The notes under the pieces were generated by a model, which saw only the letters and a list, made by a program, of their open reading frames with translations, was not told the origin of the DNA and ran no database searches. Shown piece by piece: positions 40,319-54,610 of a stretch of DNA of 64,000 nt (positions within the stretch are counted from its first letter, which is position 1; each line of letters opens with the position of its first letter). Location of the stretch: positions 716,001-780,000 of the forward strand of contig JAMWET010000129.1 of NCBI GenBank assembly GCA_024036415.1. The letters are read 5' to 3'. Made by a program: the position numbers and the translations under genes. The DNA is from Prochilodus magdalenae. Taxonomy: Eukaryota > Chordata > Actinopteri > Characiformes > Prochilodontidae.

Positions 40319-40702
40319 GAACCGATTCACTTGTTCACTTCAGTGAATCGAGTCTGATGTCTGTTTAAACGAACCGGACGTCCTTTCAGCGAGTCAGGTC
40401 AACTTTATTCTTATCTCTTTCACACACAGTGAGATTTGGTGCAACGGACGAGTGTATGTCGTACCCCCAAAGGGCCCTTATTGTACGTATAGTGCCATTT
40501 AGACCTAAAGTACTTAGTAGGAAGTATGGAGCAGTTTGATGTTCCGCGTTCGTCTCGTAATGCTCTAGACACAAGCTTATGACAAGAGGACGTCTACATT
40601 GTTGAAAGAAAATGCACTGTAACAATGTGGTATTATCGTACGTAATTTTAATATATAAAATCACATAACCACAAAAAGTTCGATCCAGTTGTGAATCGGT
40701 TC
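40319..40702. repeat. Possible MITE bounded by a 12-bp inverted repeat
   Basis: GAACCGATTCAC at 40319-40330 is the exact reverse complement of GTGAATCGGTTC at 40691-40702. Both arms lie in sequence rich in GAATCG/CGATTC motifs, a composition seen in fish non-autonomous DNA elements. The interior has no open frame. No target duplication was confirmed. Confidence 0.4.
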
Positions 40703-41599
40703 GATCGATTTGTTTAAAGTACCAACTCGGCAGAAGATTCGTTTACCCTTTCACGTGTCCTTTCATTTTCAATTATATGTACCAAACGCAGTTTTGGTGT
40801 ACACGTTTTTAAATACTGCTGCTCTTTATTTTTTGTTAGCAAACACTTTGAATCATTTCCCAACCTATGTGTGACACCGTCCCAGGCTTTATAGGGCAAA
40901 ATGTCTGGATTACAAAAAGGCAAAAGGGGACTGTAAGTGTGTGAGTCAGAAATAAAACCGCACGCTGGTGTTTCGTGGCTGAGCAGGCATCTAAATTTAG
41001 TCGTCCTAAGATGCCATACCCGGAGAAGGACTGGCACATGCGCAGTCATATGACAGTAACTGGACACGGGCCAGGCAGAGTTATTAACCACTGAAGCGCC
41101 TGCTTGCTCGGCCTTGTCGTTAGAACAATGCCTTTTAAAGAGATTCAGCATTCTGTGGGGATGTTGGGGGCTCGCAGTATGTCATGTAGTGAGGTTTTCA
41201 GGTTTGATTTCTTCATATAGGAAGATTATAATCACAGTAGGTTGGACACTACCTCTTATCCATTTTAACAGATATACTGACACTCTTCTTTAGTCCTCCA
41301 ATCATTCCCCAAACAAAAGACATATCAATGATGTCCACCACATACTGATACATACAGCTCTATAAAACATAAAGCCGCATACTGCATACTTGCCTTTAAG
41401 TGTCAGCTGACCTTGGTTAGCTTAAAGGGGAGTTCCACCGATTACTCAACATTTCTGTACAGTTTAGTGGTCGGGATATAAGCAACATTGTTCACAGTGG
41501 TTTGATTTGAAAGGGTCAAGTTTTTAGAAACCAAAATTTTGCTGTTTACCATTTCTTTACACTGGTGGTGATGGAAACCGAACGTTAAACCACATACTG

Positions 41600-41668
41600 A
41601 TACTGCACATGTCCTGTACACATACTGTACTGTTTGCACACATTGTTTTGTCTATTGTCTTTGCACTA

Positions 41669-41751
<83 letters not shown>

Positions 41752-41866
41752 CACACACACACATTATTCAACTGCACTGGAGAAGGAGCCTGACCGTGTT
41801 TCGTTATACTGTACAACCCTGTATTGATATAATGACAATAAAGTTGAATTGAATTGAATTGAAGGG
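41600..41866 (+). mobile_element. 3' end of a non-LTR retrotransposon (LINE)
   Basis: The sequence TGACCGTGTTTCGTTATACT, followed by ATGACAATAAAGTTGAATTG and a tandem GAATT tail ending near 41864, has the form of a teleost LINE 3' UTR with its short repeated tail. An (AT)n microsatellite has expanded inside it (41672-41750). No reverse transcriptase coding remains, as expected for a 5'-truncated copy. Assignment to a clade (L2/CR1/Rex-like) is not attempted. Confidence 0.5.
41672..41762. repeat. (AT)n / (AC)n microsatellite
   Basis: About 31 AT units to 41734, an ACAT interruption, a second AT block to 41750, then six AC units. The Tyr/Ile repeat frames over it are artefacts. Confidence 0.95.
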
Positions 41867-44800
41867 GTTACAATGTCTAAACACAAATCTGGCCATTTTA
41901 TTTGCTGTCAAAAACAAAGCATATGTTTTAGACCTTAAGTCAAATGTTTTAGACCATAACTTATCACAAAACCTCTGCAAATCAATGTGTCAGACATAAG
42001 GCAGTGTATTAATTATCATATTTAATAACCTTCTGTGAGGGTGCCTTTAGATGTCCTCACATTTGGTTCCACTTACCAATGTTGTGAACAATTCTGACTC
42101 TGTGTAGCATTTTGCAGCTAAGCTCTCTGAATGACTTTGTTGACATATTAACTGTGTAATTATTCAGAAAAGTCGGTGGAAGATGTTAAGTGCTCAACCT
42201 TAACAATGGAGATACCATTTAGGAAGGATTCAAAGAAGTCAGCACTAAGGGAGATGGGGAGCACTTAAAGCCTAACATATGGAGAGGAACTACGGTGACC
42301 TTTACCCTGGAAACCCCACTGTGAGCAGCAGATCTGTAGTCCAACTTTTCACTTTGGGATGCCATACACCTGTGATACTGGAGCAGACTTCTCACAGTTC
42401 CCAGCATTCTCATGCTGCTGCCAAAAGAATGTTTGCACAGGACACTGGTAGGGTGCCTGTCTGTGGGTCAATAAACATTACCGGTAACATGAACACTTTG
42501 TTAGCCTAGATCAGTGGTCTGTAGATCAGTGCCCCGTGGGTGTCATTAGTTCATTTGAAATCTTTGTAATGAAAACGACTTCCTCCATCCATTTTAAAAG
42601 AGTCAGTATCTTTATGTTGGGTGAATTTTGAAAGGCAGATTAAACAGCATTAACACATCCCTGCGTCATACATATTTGCAGTTAACTGAACAGTGTTGGA
42701 CCTTCAGTATGGTTGATGAGATTGCGATTGACAAATTGCAGTTGGGTTATGTTACTCTTATCACCTGTTATAACTTGTAATCACCTGTAATATTATAGGC
42801 AAGTTAAGCCAGGGCTAGCTGGTTGGCTTGCTATGTTTAGTAGATATTTAGTGGTTTGGTGTGAAGTCCTCAATGTAAAAGAAATTTGCCTTGTCAGAAT
42901 TGTTTACAGTCATGGTGATGGGAAGCAGATGTCTGAGGAGTTTATTGTTGTTGAAAAGTCCCTTACAGAAAGTTTTGTGTAATTGCATGAAATGGTTAGA
43001 TATGTCCTGCCAGATGCCTAACATGTTGTGTTATGAAAAATGTTTGGATCAAAATGTATTTAATCCATTTTTAATCAATTCATACTGAAGGGATACATGC
43101 AGGGTGCTATGAGGCAAAGTAGTCCCCAAAGTAAACTTATTTATTTACAGATTTTCCAGCATCAGCATCACAAAAAACATTTGTGTTGCAGACATTGTGA
43201 GCCCTGGTTCCTATCACCTCCAATGTAAAGAAATCTAAGTCTGCATGTTTTTCTGCAACAAAGCATTTAACATTAAACCAGTATGGATGACTCTGTTTAC
43301 ATCTCAAGACTGAATTATTCAGAAATTGTTGTTTCTTTTCTGCATAGGAAATTTAAACATCACAATATCAGCAACATTTAGCAGTAAAACGTCTACATGT
43401 TAATCTGCTGGTAGTGTGTTTAAAGATATGTGTTTTGACTGGAATCCCACGCTCAGCCATTACAGCAATGTCAACATTACATCAGTTATCATTCTGAAGC
43501 ATACACCCAGTGTTGTTCAGATCTAACTGTTTGCCTTGCAGTGCTTCTGAGAGGTCAGTGACTCCTAAACTGGGCCAAAGCCAAAGAAAATCCAATATTT
43601 TCTCAAATGTAATTCATCAAGCCAACAGTTTTCACTAGCCATGGGTCAAAGCTGTGTGTGTATTTGCAATATTTGTACAGGAGAAAATACCATAGATGCA
43701 TGGTTTCTCAGACAAGGATTAGGCCTAGGCTACATTTGCCTTACAAAGCAAAACCTCCATTCATAACGCTGTGTAGTACTACATAGCTTATTTAATTCAT
43801 GCCAGCTAAAAACAAATATGACTTAGGTAAAATGTGTTGTTGGTCAATATAATATCTTAAATAAAGAATCTGTAGTTTCCTTGTTATGCTCTGTAACATT
43901 TCCCTTCAGTACACCTGAATCAATTCATCAGCCAATCATGAAGGCCTGTTTAAAGGGAACCCTCACTGTTAAGACTTACGTTCTTTAAAACAGTGCCCAT
44001 GTCCAATAGTGTTAAAATATGATGTATAATCCAAATGGGAATATTTAGTTTATTATTAAAACATGACAAACAGGCAAAATTCTCCACAAGTAGACCATCA
44101 TTGTCACACTGTGTTGATGTCATATGGTTGTGTCAGTCCTATAGAAAATAGGCTTTTCTCTGGAGTAATGTCACGCTGTAGCAAAGGTGGGAAAGGCTGA
44201 ACGATTTATTAAATCATTGTTTGTCACTCAGTGGGAAAGAAAGAAAAAGTGATTTAATGTGACAACAAAATTGCAATCTACAAGTAAAAGGATTTCAGCT
44301 GTCTTAATATTGATTTTGCTTTAAAAAGTTGTTTGCTTTGTTTATACCACATTTTAAATTGGTATTGGACATGTACACCATATTGGTGGTTGTATTTCTT
44401 AACAGACTGAGTTCTCTTTAAAACTCAGTATAAAGATAAGGAGGCATGTACTATATAAATATAATACAGTTGTGAGTTTTGTCCTGCCAACAACATGACG
44501 TGAACAAGTATCCTTTAATATGAAAATATCCAAGGATAGTTACTAGAACTGTATCTACTTCACTTGGCATACAGTGCCATCTTGTGGTGATTTATAAATG
44601 CAGAGGCTATGAGCCACTCATTTATTAATAACATGCATTCAGTCACGAGGCTCACTCATTCTCACTGTAGAAAATACAATTACATTTTTATAAAGGAAAA
44701 AACTAAATATTAACCGCAAATACACATTTGGGAAAACGCCAGATTGCAAACCAAAAACTGAACGTCCAGAATGTTGGTGACTGCAAGATCCACTAGGGGT

Positions 44801-46560
44801 CAGTGAATTGCCACTAAACAAACTGAAGGTGACGAGGGCTCTGTAGAGCAGTAAGCAGTAGCCCTGCAAGTAAAGATCATCAGTTTAGTCCAAACCGCAG
44901 CCGTAGTCCCTTTTTAAACACTGTGCTAATGTACCTGATCTGACCAATCAAGCTGTGCGGTCTGACTGGTGTACAACACACCCCAGTAAGGTACTTCAAG
45001 GAGAAGCACCCTCCAGCAATGTGACCTGCACAGACAACTGTGACAGTATCAACCACTGAACGCTTAGATCCCAACACACTTCCTGATGCTATAGCTGTAG
45101 CTGTGAAATATCAACAGGATAATATCATGTAGCAATAGCCTGGCCTTACACAACTGATGACACATCAGCCAGCTTCTAAATTAAACTAATAATTAATTAG
45201 TAATTACCCAATGTTGTTGTCTGACTGTATTTTTTTTTCTTTGTCTTCTTCTTCTTGGTACACATTTTCACACTTTTTTAAATTACAAATTAATGGGATA
45301 GAAATGCACACGCCTGTTTACCAAACTTCTTCTCGATATGACAGACTCTGTGTTTGCACACACAATCTCTTGGCAGACCCACAAGCATGAATCCAATGTT
45401 TGTCTGAACCGCACTCGTCTGTGTCTTTTTTTCTTCCATCCCTCTTTTCATCCATAGAGTCCCATTCATTTTCAATCCTACACTAACCTTATTGTTTTCA
45501 TTGCCCGACAGCCACCAAACTGCATGGACACATGCCACTATGTGTCTAATCCACAGTCATACTGTCCTGCAGACCTCTATGTGTTGTTTATCCATGTTCT
45601 TCTCATAGACTCCCACAAACTGTATTGTTTTCTTTTGTCTGAGAGTAAACAACATTCATGTACTCAACATCAAGGTCCTCACAGCTAGTCATCTCTCCTT
45701 CCTCCCATAGAGTGCAATTTATTTTGATCAACCCCTAGCAGACACCTAGCAGTACCAAAGTCACCATGGTCATTTAGCAGCCTTCCTACAACTAATATTA
45801 CCTTCACTAACTGGTAAAGCTGGGCTAGCGAATCTTGCTAGATAATGTACAGCCTGAGGCCAAACACTTTTTTATGACCCATTGTACTTTGTTAAACCAT
45901 GTCCCTGGTCCTAAAATATATAACATGAAAATATATATTCAGTGGACAGTATACTGGACTCTTGTAGTTAGTAATAATAAAAAACAAAACGCTTTTTTGA
46001 CACAAAGCATAGTAATTTTCATTACTGTATTATAAAACCAATCAAAGTCAGGGATGAAAGAAATAGGAAATCTTTGCAACAGCTAAACTCATCATCAGAA
46101 CAATTGTTGCACCTGGAAGGATGTCTTGGGTCACAGTGCTATTGAGAAGGAAAATAAAGGTTACCAGGAACAATAAACAATGATACATTTAGGCTGATAT
46201 GGGCAATATTTTTTGAGCTACACATACAGAAGTAGAGTCTTTCTGTATGGCATCAGGTCACCAGGTTTGTTGCCAGATGTTATGAACAAAAGCAAGTTCA
46301 GTGGGAGGTTTGTGTCACAGAGAGGCTATACACACAGACCTGTCTTGAGAGCCACAGGCTCTTCAGCCCTGCGCAGTGGGGCCGGAAGAGGGAAGAGGAC
46401 AGATGAGGACTGAATCTTCAATCTTCTGTTAATCATCAGTTTATTTATCTGCACTATTGACTATCATTATCTGCTAATACCTGCGTGCCTTGCACATTTT
46501 TTTTTTATTATTGCAATGCCTATTTATCTCCAGTATCTTAATGCATGTTCTTCCATTTTT
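41866..46560. other. Non-coding DNA, no gene seen
   Basis: About 4.7 kb between idh2 and the Tc1-like fragments. Open frames are all short (82 codons or fewer), with no recognisable motif. No CpG-rich promoter or splice-bounded exon was found. Confidence 0.6.
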
Positions 46561-46564
46561 TCTG

Positions 46565-46593
46565 CATCCATCCATCCATCCATCCATCCATCC
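46565..46593. repeat. (ATCC)n tetranucleotide repeat
   Basis: About seven ATCC units. Confidence 0.9.
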
Positions 46594-47089
46594 CATGCAG
46601 CTTCAATATTCTCACTCAGTTCTGGTCGGAGTGGAGTGATGATGACACCAGGCCTTCTGGATGCGTGACAAGTGACTATAAATCATTTATCTTGGTGCTG
46701 ACCATGGTCTGTGTGCATGTAGTCCTGCATTGTGCAGTCGTCTGCCAATGGTCCTGCACTAACAAGATGACTCATGGAGGGCATCAATACTTGCTGAATG
46801 TCCGCAATCATGGCCATGGATCACTCTGCACATGTCAGACAATGCACATGTCAGTTCTCCATGGTTCGTATAGGTCTACCAGGTTTTATTGTTGTTGATT
46901 GCATACCTTCTTCTATCCACAGATGTGAACGGCATCCTGGAGTAATAGCCACACAACTGGTATGGCGTGTGTTGTATTTAAACTCGTCGCTGAGGCACGC
47001 TTGCTACCAACACAACAGCGAGTCTGAAAGTAAACCTTGTGCAACAGGACAATCTTATATAGTCAGTCAGGTACAGTGATAAGGCCCGT

Positions 47090-48178
<1,089 letters not shown>

Positions 48179-48179
48179 A

Positions 48180-48405
48180 CATCAACATGCCTGAAGTTAG
48201 TCCAGCCTTTCTTCAGTGGACACATAATGCTACCCATAGAATGCTGTTGGCTGGATAGTTTTGGTTGAGGGACCATTCTCAGTTCAGCAGTGATGCTGAG
48301 ATGTTTAACATTCCAGCAGCACTACTGTGTCTGATCCACTCACCCCAGCACAACACACACTAACACACCACCACCACATCAGTGTAACTGGGGTGCTGTC
48401 CCCCA
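48180..48405. repeat. Dispersed repeat, otophysan-like
   Basis: The segment ending TCTGATCCACTCACCCCAGC, then CACAACACACACTAACACACC and CATCAGTGTAACTGGGGTGC, matches from memory a high-copy repeat I associate with characin and catfish genomes. It abuts the terminus of the Tc1-like fragment. It contains no open frame. Recognition is by memory only, so family and boundaries are uncertain. Confidence 0.4.
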
Positions 48406-49656
48406 TCATTTTTGATTGAAGAATGTAAGTAAAAGTATGTTCTAAATGACTGTTAAGAAATGCTGCTTTAGGATACTGGCTCAGGCTCTAAAAGCTTTTT
48501 GACAGCATCTCATCAGCCATACAAACCATTAAAATCAGTTGTTATAATTTTACGCTTGCCCTATTTTGATCAACATTTAATTGAGAATCCTTTAGTTCTT
48601 AGGTCAGTCTACAAGTCTTCTAAAACCTTTGCTGCTTCAATATTTTTACGACTGATGTCTGTTGTCATATTTAGACAGTGGGTGACCTTAAAGTTCTTCT
48701 AACACCCAACTGTATTTAGCTTAGCAATGCTGGAAATGGCTAGCACAGCTGCCATATCAACACTGACCTGTAATAACTTTAATTATTATTAGAAATGAAT
48801 ACAAGTCTCTCAAGGGTGAACCTAATAATGTCCTGCTTGCTGTTCCAGCGCTTTTACAGCTGGCATTCAGGTTTAAGGCTCAGTTGTGCCAAAACACTGG
48901 CCATAGATGATTAAACAAAATTAATATTCCTTATCTGTGTTGGTGCATATCTGATATGTCTTCTATACTGACCAACAATATGAACATTTTATCAGTCAGG
49001 TGACTGGCAACGGACCATAACTGTAATGGAATTAAAAGGAGGTGTAATGAAATAAGAGTTTGAGAGAGTTATTTGTTCAGACTCTTACAGACAATCTGCC
49101 TCTGCGTCATGTCATCAGTGTTTCCCCCTGGACTCATGACAGGGGTGGTTGCTCCTTTACTTGGCTATTAGAGATACAGTGTCTGGTTATGTTGGAGGAG
49201 GTCAATCAGGTAAACTTGCAATATTTTTCATTAATGGAATATCTTTCAATATAAATGTATGAGATTTGCAAAGCAGGAAGTAAAATGTGTCTTTTGTTTT
49301 TGTAGGTAAGCAAGCAGGTCAATGTTTATTAAAAAAAATTGGATTTTTTTTTTTTGAGGCAGTTGTTCACACTTCACACACATCAAATTTTGACATGAAG
49401 AAAGCTGAGCATGCCTGTCTTTGTGGAGAGGTGTGAATTGTTTTCACTCCAGGGGGTCCTCCCCTTCCACCCCTCAATGCTTGCTAGCAGCTCAACATCA
49501 CTCCCAAGCCTTTAGAGAAGTACAAGATACTCTTTTTAGATTCAATCATGTTAGTGTTTTTAGAAGTACATACTTAAAAAGTGTTTCTAGCATTAAATGC
49601 AAATTCGACTTTAATTTAATTATATATATATATAATATATATAATATATATGTAAA

Positions 49657-51030
49657 CTGCTAAAAAAAATAAGGGAAACACTTTAAAAACACATCAGATC
49701 TCAATGGAAAAAAATCATGCAGAATATCTTTCCTCATATAGTCTGGGTAATGTGTTAGGAACGAAAGGATGCCACATTGTTTGATGGAAATGAAAATGAT
49801 CACCCTACAGAGGGTTGAATTCAAAAACACCCTGAAAATCAAAGCAAAAAAATGATGCAGCAGGCTCGTCCATTTAACCGACATTCCATTGCAGCAAATC
49901 AAAATGGTACTTAGTAGTTTGTATGGCCTCCACATGCTCCTAATGAGACGACGGATAGTGTGTCCTGGGGGATCTCCTCCCAGATCTGGACCAGGGCATC
50001 ACTGAGCTTCTGGACAGTCTGAAGTGCAACCTGGTGGCGTCGGATGGACCGAAACATAATGTCCCAGAGGTGTTCTATTGGATTTAGGTCAGGCTAGTCG
50101 GTGGGCCAGTTAATGGTATCAATTCCTTCATTCTCCAAGAACTGCCTGCATACTCTCGCCACATGAGGCCGGGCATTGTTGTGCACCAGGAGGAACCCAG
50201 GACTCTCTGCACCAGCGTAGGGTCTGACAAGGGGTCCAAGGATTTCATCCTGATACCTAATAGCAGTCAGGGTGCCGTTGTCTAGCCTGTAGAGGTCTGG
50301 GCGTCCTTCCAGGGATATGCCTCCACAGACCATCACTGACCCACCACCAAACCAGTCATGCTGAATGATGTTGCAGGCGGCATAACATTCTCCACGGCGT
50401 CTCCAGAGCCTGTCACCTCTGTCACATGTGCTCAGGTAAAACCTGCTCTCATCTGTGAAAAGCACAAGGCACCTTTGGCGGATCTGCCAATTCTGGTGTT
50501 CTGTGTCAAATGCCAATCGAGCTCTACGGTGCTGGCCAGTGAGCACAGGGCCCACTACAGGATGTCGGGCCCTCAGGCCGCCCTCATGAGGCCTGTTTCT
50601 GATTGTTTGGTCAGACACATTCACAGCAGCAGGGCTCTGGCAGTGCTCATCTTGTTCCTCCTAGCACAAAGGAGCAGGACCGGTCCAAGGAGCCTTGTCC
50701 AGCTCTCCTGGTAACTGCCTGTCTCCTGTAATCTTCACCGTACTCTTTAGACTGTGCTGGGAGACACAGCAAACCTTGTGGTAATGGCACATATTGATGT
50801 GCCATCCTTCAGTAGTTGGACTACCTGTGCAACCTCTGTAGGATCAAGGTACTGCACCATGGTACTAGTAGTGACACTGACCCAAGTCAACTGCAGAACT
50901 AGTGAAAAATCAGTGGGAAAAGATGAGGGGGGACAAAATGTCAGTGACCTCGTCCTTTTAAACCATTCCTGTTTTGGGGGGTGTCTCATTGTAAATGTGT
51001 CTCATTTATATTTGAACTTTTTCATTCTTT
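49657..51030 (-). mobile_element. Near-full-length decayed Tc1-like transposon, third family
   Basis: The left end, CTGCTAAAAAAAATAAGGGA at about 49657, follows an AT-rich stretch and matches the terminal repeat of a widespread fish Tc1-like family. The transposase reads on the minus strand from a start near 50862. The right boundary, about 51030, is approximate because the second terminal repeat was not recognisable. The element carries internal deletions and a nonsense mutation. Confidence 0.75.
49960..50862 (-). pseudogene. Decayed Tc1-like transposase with a lost catalytic Asp
   Basis: The start segment (MVQYLDPTEVAQVVQLLKDG at about 50862) gives the DNA-binding region, then stops at a TAA after SPSTV. 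A deleted linker follows. The long frame 50624-50094 carries the first catalytic motif (VLFTDESRF). At codon 149 of that frame (50180-50178) the second catalytic Asp of the VHDNARPH motif is Asn (VHNNARPH). The frame ends in TAG at 50096-50094, between WPTD and PDLNPIEHLWD, which holds the third acidic residue. The frame then stays open through the usual C-terminus. Catalysis is excluded by several independent changes. Confidence 0.85.
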
Positions 51031-51483
51031 TGTAGTATTAGTAACTAAAATGGCCAAAATACTTACCAAAAGTTCTTTTGTAGTATTTTCAATTAGGTTT
51101 AAATGACTTACACACCATCAAATTTATTTTTATTTCGACAAGACTTTTTTTTTTAGTTTCCATTAAAACGGAATTTCTTTGTTAACAGGTTATTCACAGG
51201 GGATGATGAGTGCCTGTATGTTATCTGTTATAAATGCCCTTTTACATTGTTTAATTATCCATCAGTAACTAACCATTGCTGTCATGGGACACATTTTCAA
51301 CCTTTTGTTTATTTATTGGCTCTCTTTCATAAAGATTAACAAAAATACATATAGGAGGCAAACATCCATTATAATTAAAACAGTAAAATGGAAATGTAAA
51401 CCTCTTCGTGCCATTTCTTTTTTCAAGTATATACACAAATATTCTGCCAAAATTGAAATTTAAATTAAATACCTACATTTGCA

Positions 51484-51486
<3 letters not shown>

Positions 51487-51519
<33 letters not shown>
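51487..51519. repeat. (TA)16 microsatellite
   Basis: Uninterrupted TA run. Confidence 0.95.
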
Positions 51520-51521
<2 letters not shown>

Positions 51522-51806
51522 TTTAATTTTGTCATTGTCCTGGGATTTAATGGCCATGTCTAAAGTGGAAAAACTAATAGGGTTTTACTTTGGCCTTGCC
51601 TTTTCACTGTGAAATGCATAACACGTGCCAAAACTAAAATTAAAAAAATGCAATTTTAATGCTGTTATTGATTTTCCACATAAAAAACTGAAGATGAAAA
51701 TGTAAGATCCATAAAACAACAGCAAAGTGAAAGTTTGGGATTCAGTCTTTGGCATTGACGTATTTTAGGTGTGAACATAAAAAGGCAAAAGGAAAAATAC
51801 ATCGGA

Positions 51807-52088
51807 GCCACCTGCTGGTGATTTACTATTCGTTTCCCACTGATGCAACTAAAATATGCCTGTTGTAGCTCAGTGTTTAAGCCTCATGAAATGCTGTAAT
51901 AGCATTTTGATATCATTCCTTCAGTAGTTCTATGGAGATTAAAATGAACCTGCTATCACTTATACCAGACGTTTGTGCAAAGGATCTGTTCCGGGAGGAG
52001 CTCCATAGATTAAGCATAGTTTTAACATCGCAAATTTAAGAATGAAAACGCAAAGGGGAAAACGAATAGTAAATCACCAGCAGATGGC
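51807..52088. repeat. Foldback element with 32-bp inverted arms
   Basis: The left arm 51807-51838 (GCCACCTGCTGGTGATTTAC and on) pairs with the right arm 52056-52088, with one mismatch and one single-base indel over about 32 bases. The roughly 217-base spacer has no open frame. The outer flanks (A/T-rich, with ATTTTCC-like motifs) are also loosely inverted, suggesting these arms are the inner part of a longer MITE. Family unknown to me. Confidence 0.65.
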
Positions 52089-52765
52089 GCAAGTATGCAT
52101 TTCCATTTATCGTTTTATTTTATATTTTGACACTTAAAACGCCTCCGCGCCAAAACTCAGTAAACACTGGTCACCCGTGGACATCTAAAATGTGTTTAAA
52201 TATAGCCAGATACGTGATTTATTATTATTATTTTTGCTGATTCAACAGTTCATACGGTTCAAATGTTGTACTGGAAACTGAAATGCAAGCTGTCTCTTTG
52301 CTGTTGGTTTATCCATTTTCACTCTTCAGTTTGTCAGATATGCAGCCTATTGATGTAAAAAAGAGTATTGGATTTTAATTTTAGTTTTGGAAAAAGAAAT
52401 GGCAAATAGAGGTTTACAATTCTATTTTACTGTTTTAATTAAAATACATATTCGGCTGATTTGACTCTAACAGATAAATACTATAGGGTGCACCAGCTTT
52501 CAGAAGTTTGAAATATAATATACTGTTTCGAATATAATAAAACCAATGGCTTTGCAGATGCTTGTAAAAAAAAATAAATTATGTCTTGTAAATAATTTGT
52601 AGAGTGCTGTAAAACTAGTCACTGTAAAACTATAAGACCCTGAAATTAACTTATTATAAAATAAACATCCAGAATTGATCACATAAAATTAACCTATCCA
52701 GGCCTTGTGACAAGAAATGGCTATAAACAGATCAATCATAACTGTGCTGTCCTGCCACCTATTTT

Positions 52766-52901
52766 AGTGTTTCTCAACCCAGGTCCACTGCCCTACACGT
52801 TACAATGCTTTCCCTGCTCCTAACACACACTAACATACCTGATCTGCAAGCTCTAACATACACAAAACAGTGGGACTCCGGGACCATGGTTGAGAGACAC
52901 T
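52766..52901. mobile_element. hAT-like MITE, 136 bp
   Basis: Terminal inverted repeats of 21 bases: AGTGTTTCTCAACCCAGGTC(C) at 52766-52786 and its near reverse complement at 52881-52901, differing at three positions. The TGGTTCTCAA-like end is typical of a widespread fish hAT-derived MITE. No clear 8-bp target duplication remains. Non-coding. Confidence 0.6.
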
Positions 52902-53059
52902 ATCCTAACCCACACTTTACTGTAATAGCAAGGCCCGAACTAGAGGAGGCGCTGCTGCTGCTCCAATACAGTACTACCTCTGCTGTACTGCTACAGAATT
53001 CGGCCAATCAGACGTCGTGCGTTGTAAGCCTGCTGAAGGAAGATGGCTCACTGAAATAA

Positions 53060-54600
53060 ACATTAGACCTTATACAAAATCTATTATATACAGAGTGAAA
53101 CAGCAGTGAGAAGTTTCAGAGTGAAGGTAGATACCCAACTATGGTCAGTGTAGGGGTTAGGGTAGAACTGGCATTGGCTGGCTAGAACTGACCAGTAACC
53201 AAGGCTAGCTAGCTGACAAACCAATTAAGTTAATAGTGGCTAATGGATGTTTTAGTTGTCATATGTTACTTCAGTATTTAGAAACAGTAACCTTTTGCTA
53301 TATATAGTTTACAGTAAGGTAATGTCTGTGAAAATGTCATATAGTGTTTACACTGGCGCAGTTATGTAGACACTCAGATGAGAAGGTTTTTAATAAAAGC
53401 ATGTATTACTGAACCCAAGAGGACAGGGAGTGAAAGGAGCGGAAGAAGACAGAAGGTGCAGATCTGTTGGAGGTTAGTGATCAGGAGGAAAGTGAGGAAG
53501 AGCTGTTTAAGCTTTCAGTTCAAATTAATACTGATTTTAATTATCTGAGAAAATATAAAATATATATGATATTTATATTATATTTCTACATTTGTCACTA
53601 AGATCATGAATTACTTTCACATAGCGAGGTAAACATGCCTACAGAGGAAATCACAATCTGATTGCACCAGCTGAGACCGGACTGATCTGTAATCTGTGTA
53701 TTTGAGTAACATATTTAGGAGCTGCTCTTCTAGGACAGGGAATAACGCTACTTGACCTCAGTAGTTTTGCTTGACCTGTGTCTGTCATAAGTGGATGGAT
53801 ACAGTGTTTAGGTCATACCCGCTTTGTGCTTAACACTAATTACATGTACTGTATGCAAATTTTGAGGTTGTTGCGAATGTAAAAATTAATGATAAACATT
53901 TTGGGGCCATTATTTTTTTTCTGTGGGACCATGCCCCAGACCCCCTTGTGACTCCCCAGCATGACTACAATTGAATACATAATATGGTACAATATTGCAT
54001 GACATAATTACAATGCTTCGTTTTGTTTACATTATGCTTTTCTTCATGTTTTAGCATAGCACTCTTCCCGTAACAACATGAGTGCAAGAATGAGTAGTTT
54101 ATGTCACATAAGCATTATAATCCATGCTCAATTCTCCACTTCATTGCACAGATATAACAACTGCATTTAACTATTATGTCAAACAGAACAATTTTTGTAT
54201 TTGGGTTCAAAAACAAAACTGACAAAAAATGTTGTAGACATTTATTCAAAATATACAGAGTACTACATACAAAAATACTATGCATCATACAATGTAAACA
54301 TTGGCCTCACAACCAATGGTATGTCTCACAGTTTTGTGTATGTGGTAACCTTGTTTGTATTCATGTGCTCACATAGACTTAATAACTAACGTGAACAAAA
54401 GTTAAGTGGTTAAGTTATATTCCTCTTTGTGAACAGCAGTGCCTTGAATTGGGAGTTGGGAGCGCTACTGTTTACAGTTGTTGGTTGTTTATAACGCATA
54501 GTCAGTGGCCATAATTTACCCCAAATGGTTTTTTTTTTTCATATTTTAAAAAATGAATATGAAGATAAATTTGTACTGTGTTCATGGAATTTTCATTTCA
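53060..54600. other. Non-coding DNA, no gene seen
   Basis: AT-rich, with short chance frames only. A CCAAT motif and a GC-richer patch occur just upstream (52920-53055) but no transcription unit could be supported. Confidence 0.6.
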
Positions 54601-54610
54601 TTTCAATTTA

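Noticed and set aside
40714..41151. 145-codon minus-strand frame upstream of idh2
   Set aside because: Mixed composition but no motif that I recognise, no Kozak or splice support, and it crosses GAATCG-type repeat sequence. Could be tested by homology search; I do not call it.
41609..41852. 72-codon Tyr/Ile repeat frames
   Set aside because: Translation of the (AT)n microsatellite.
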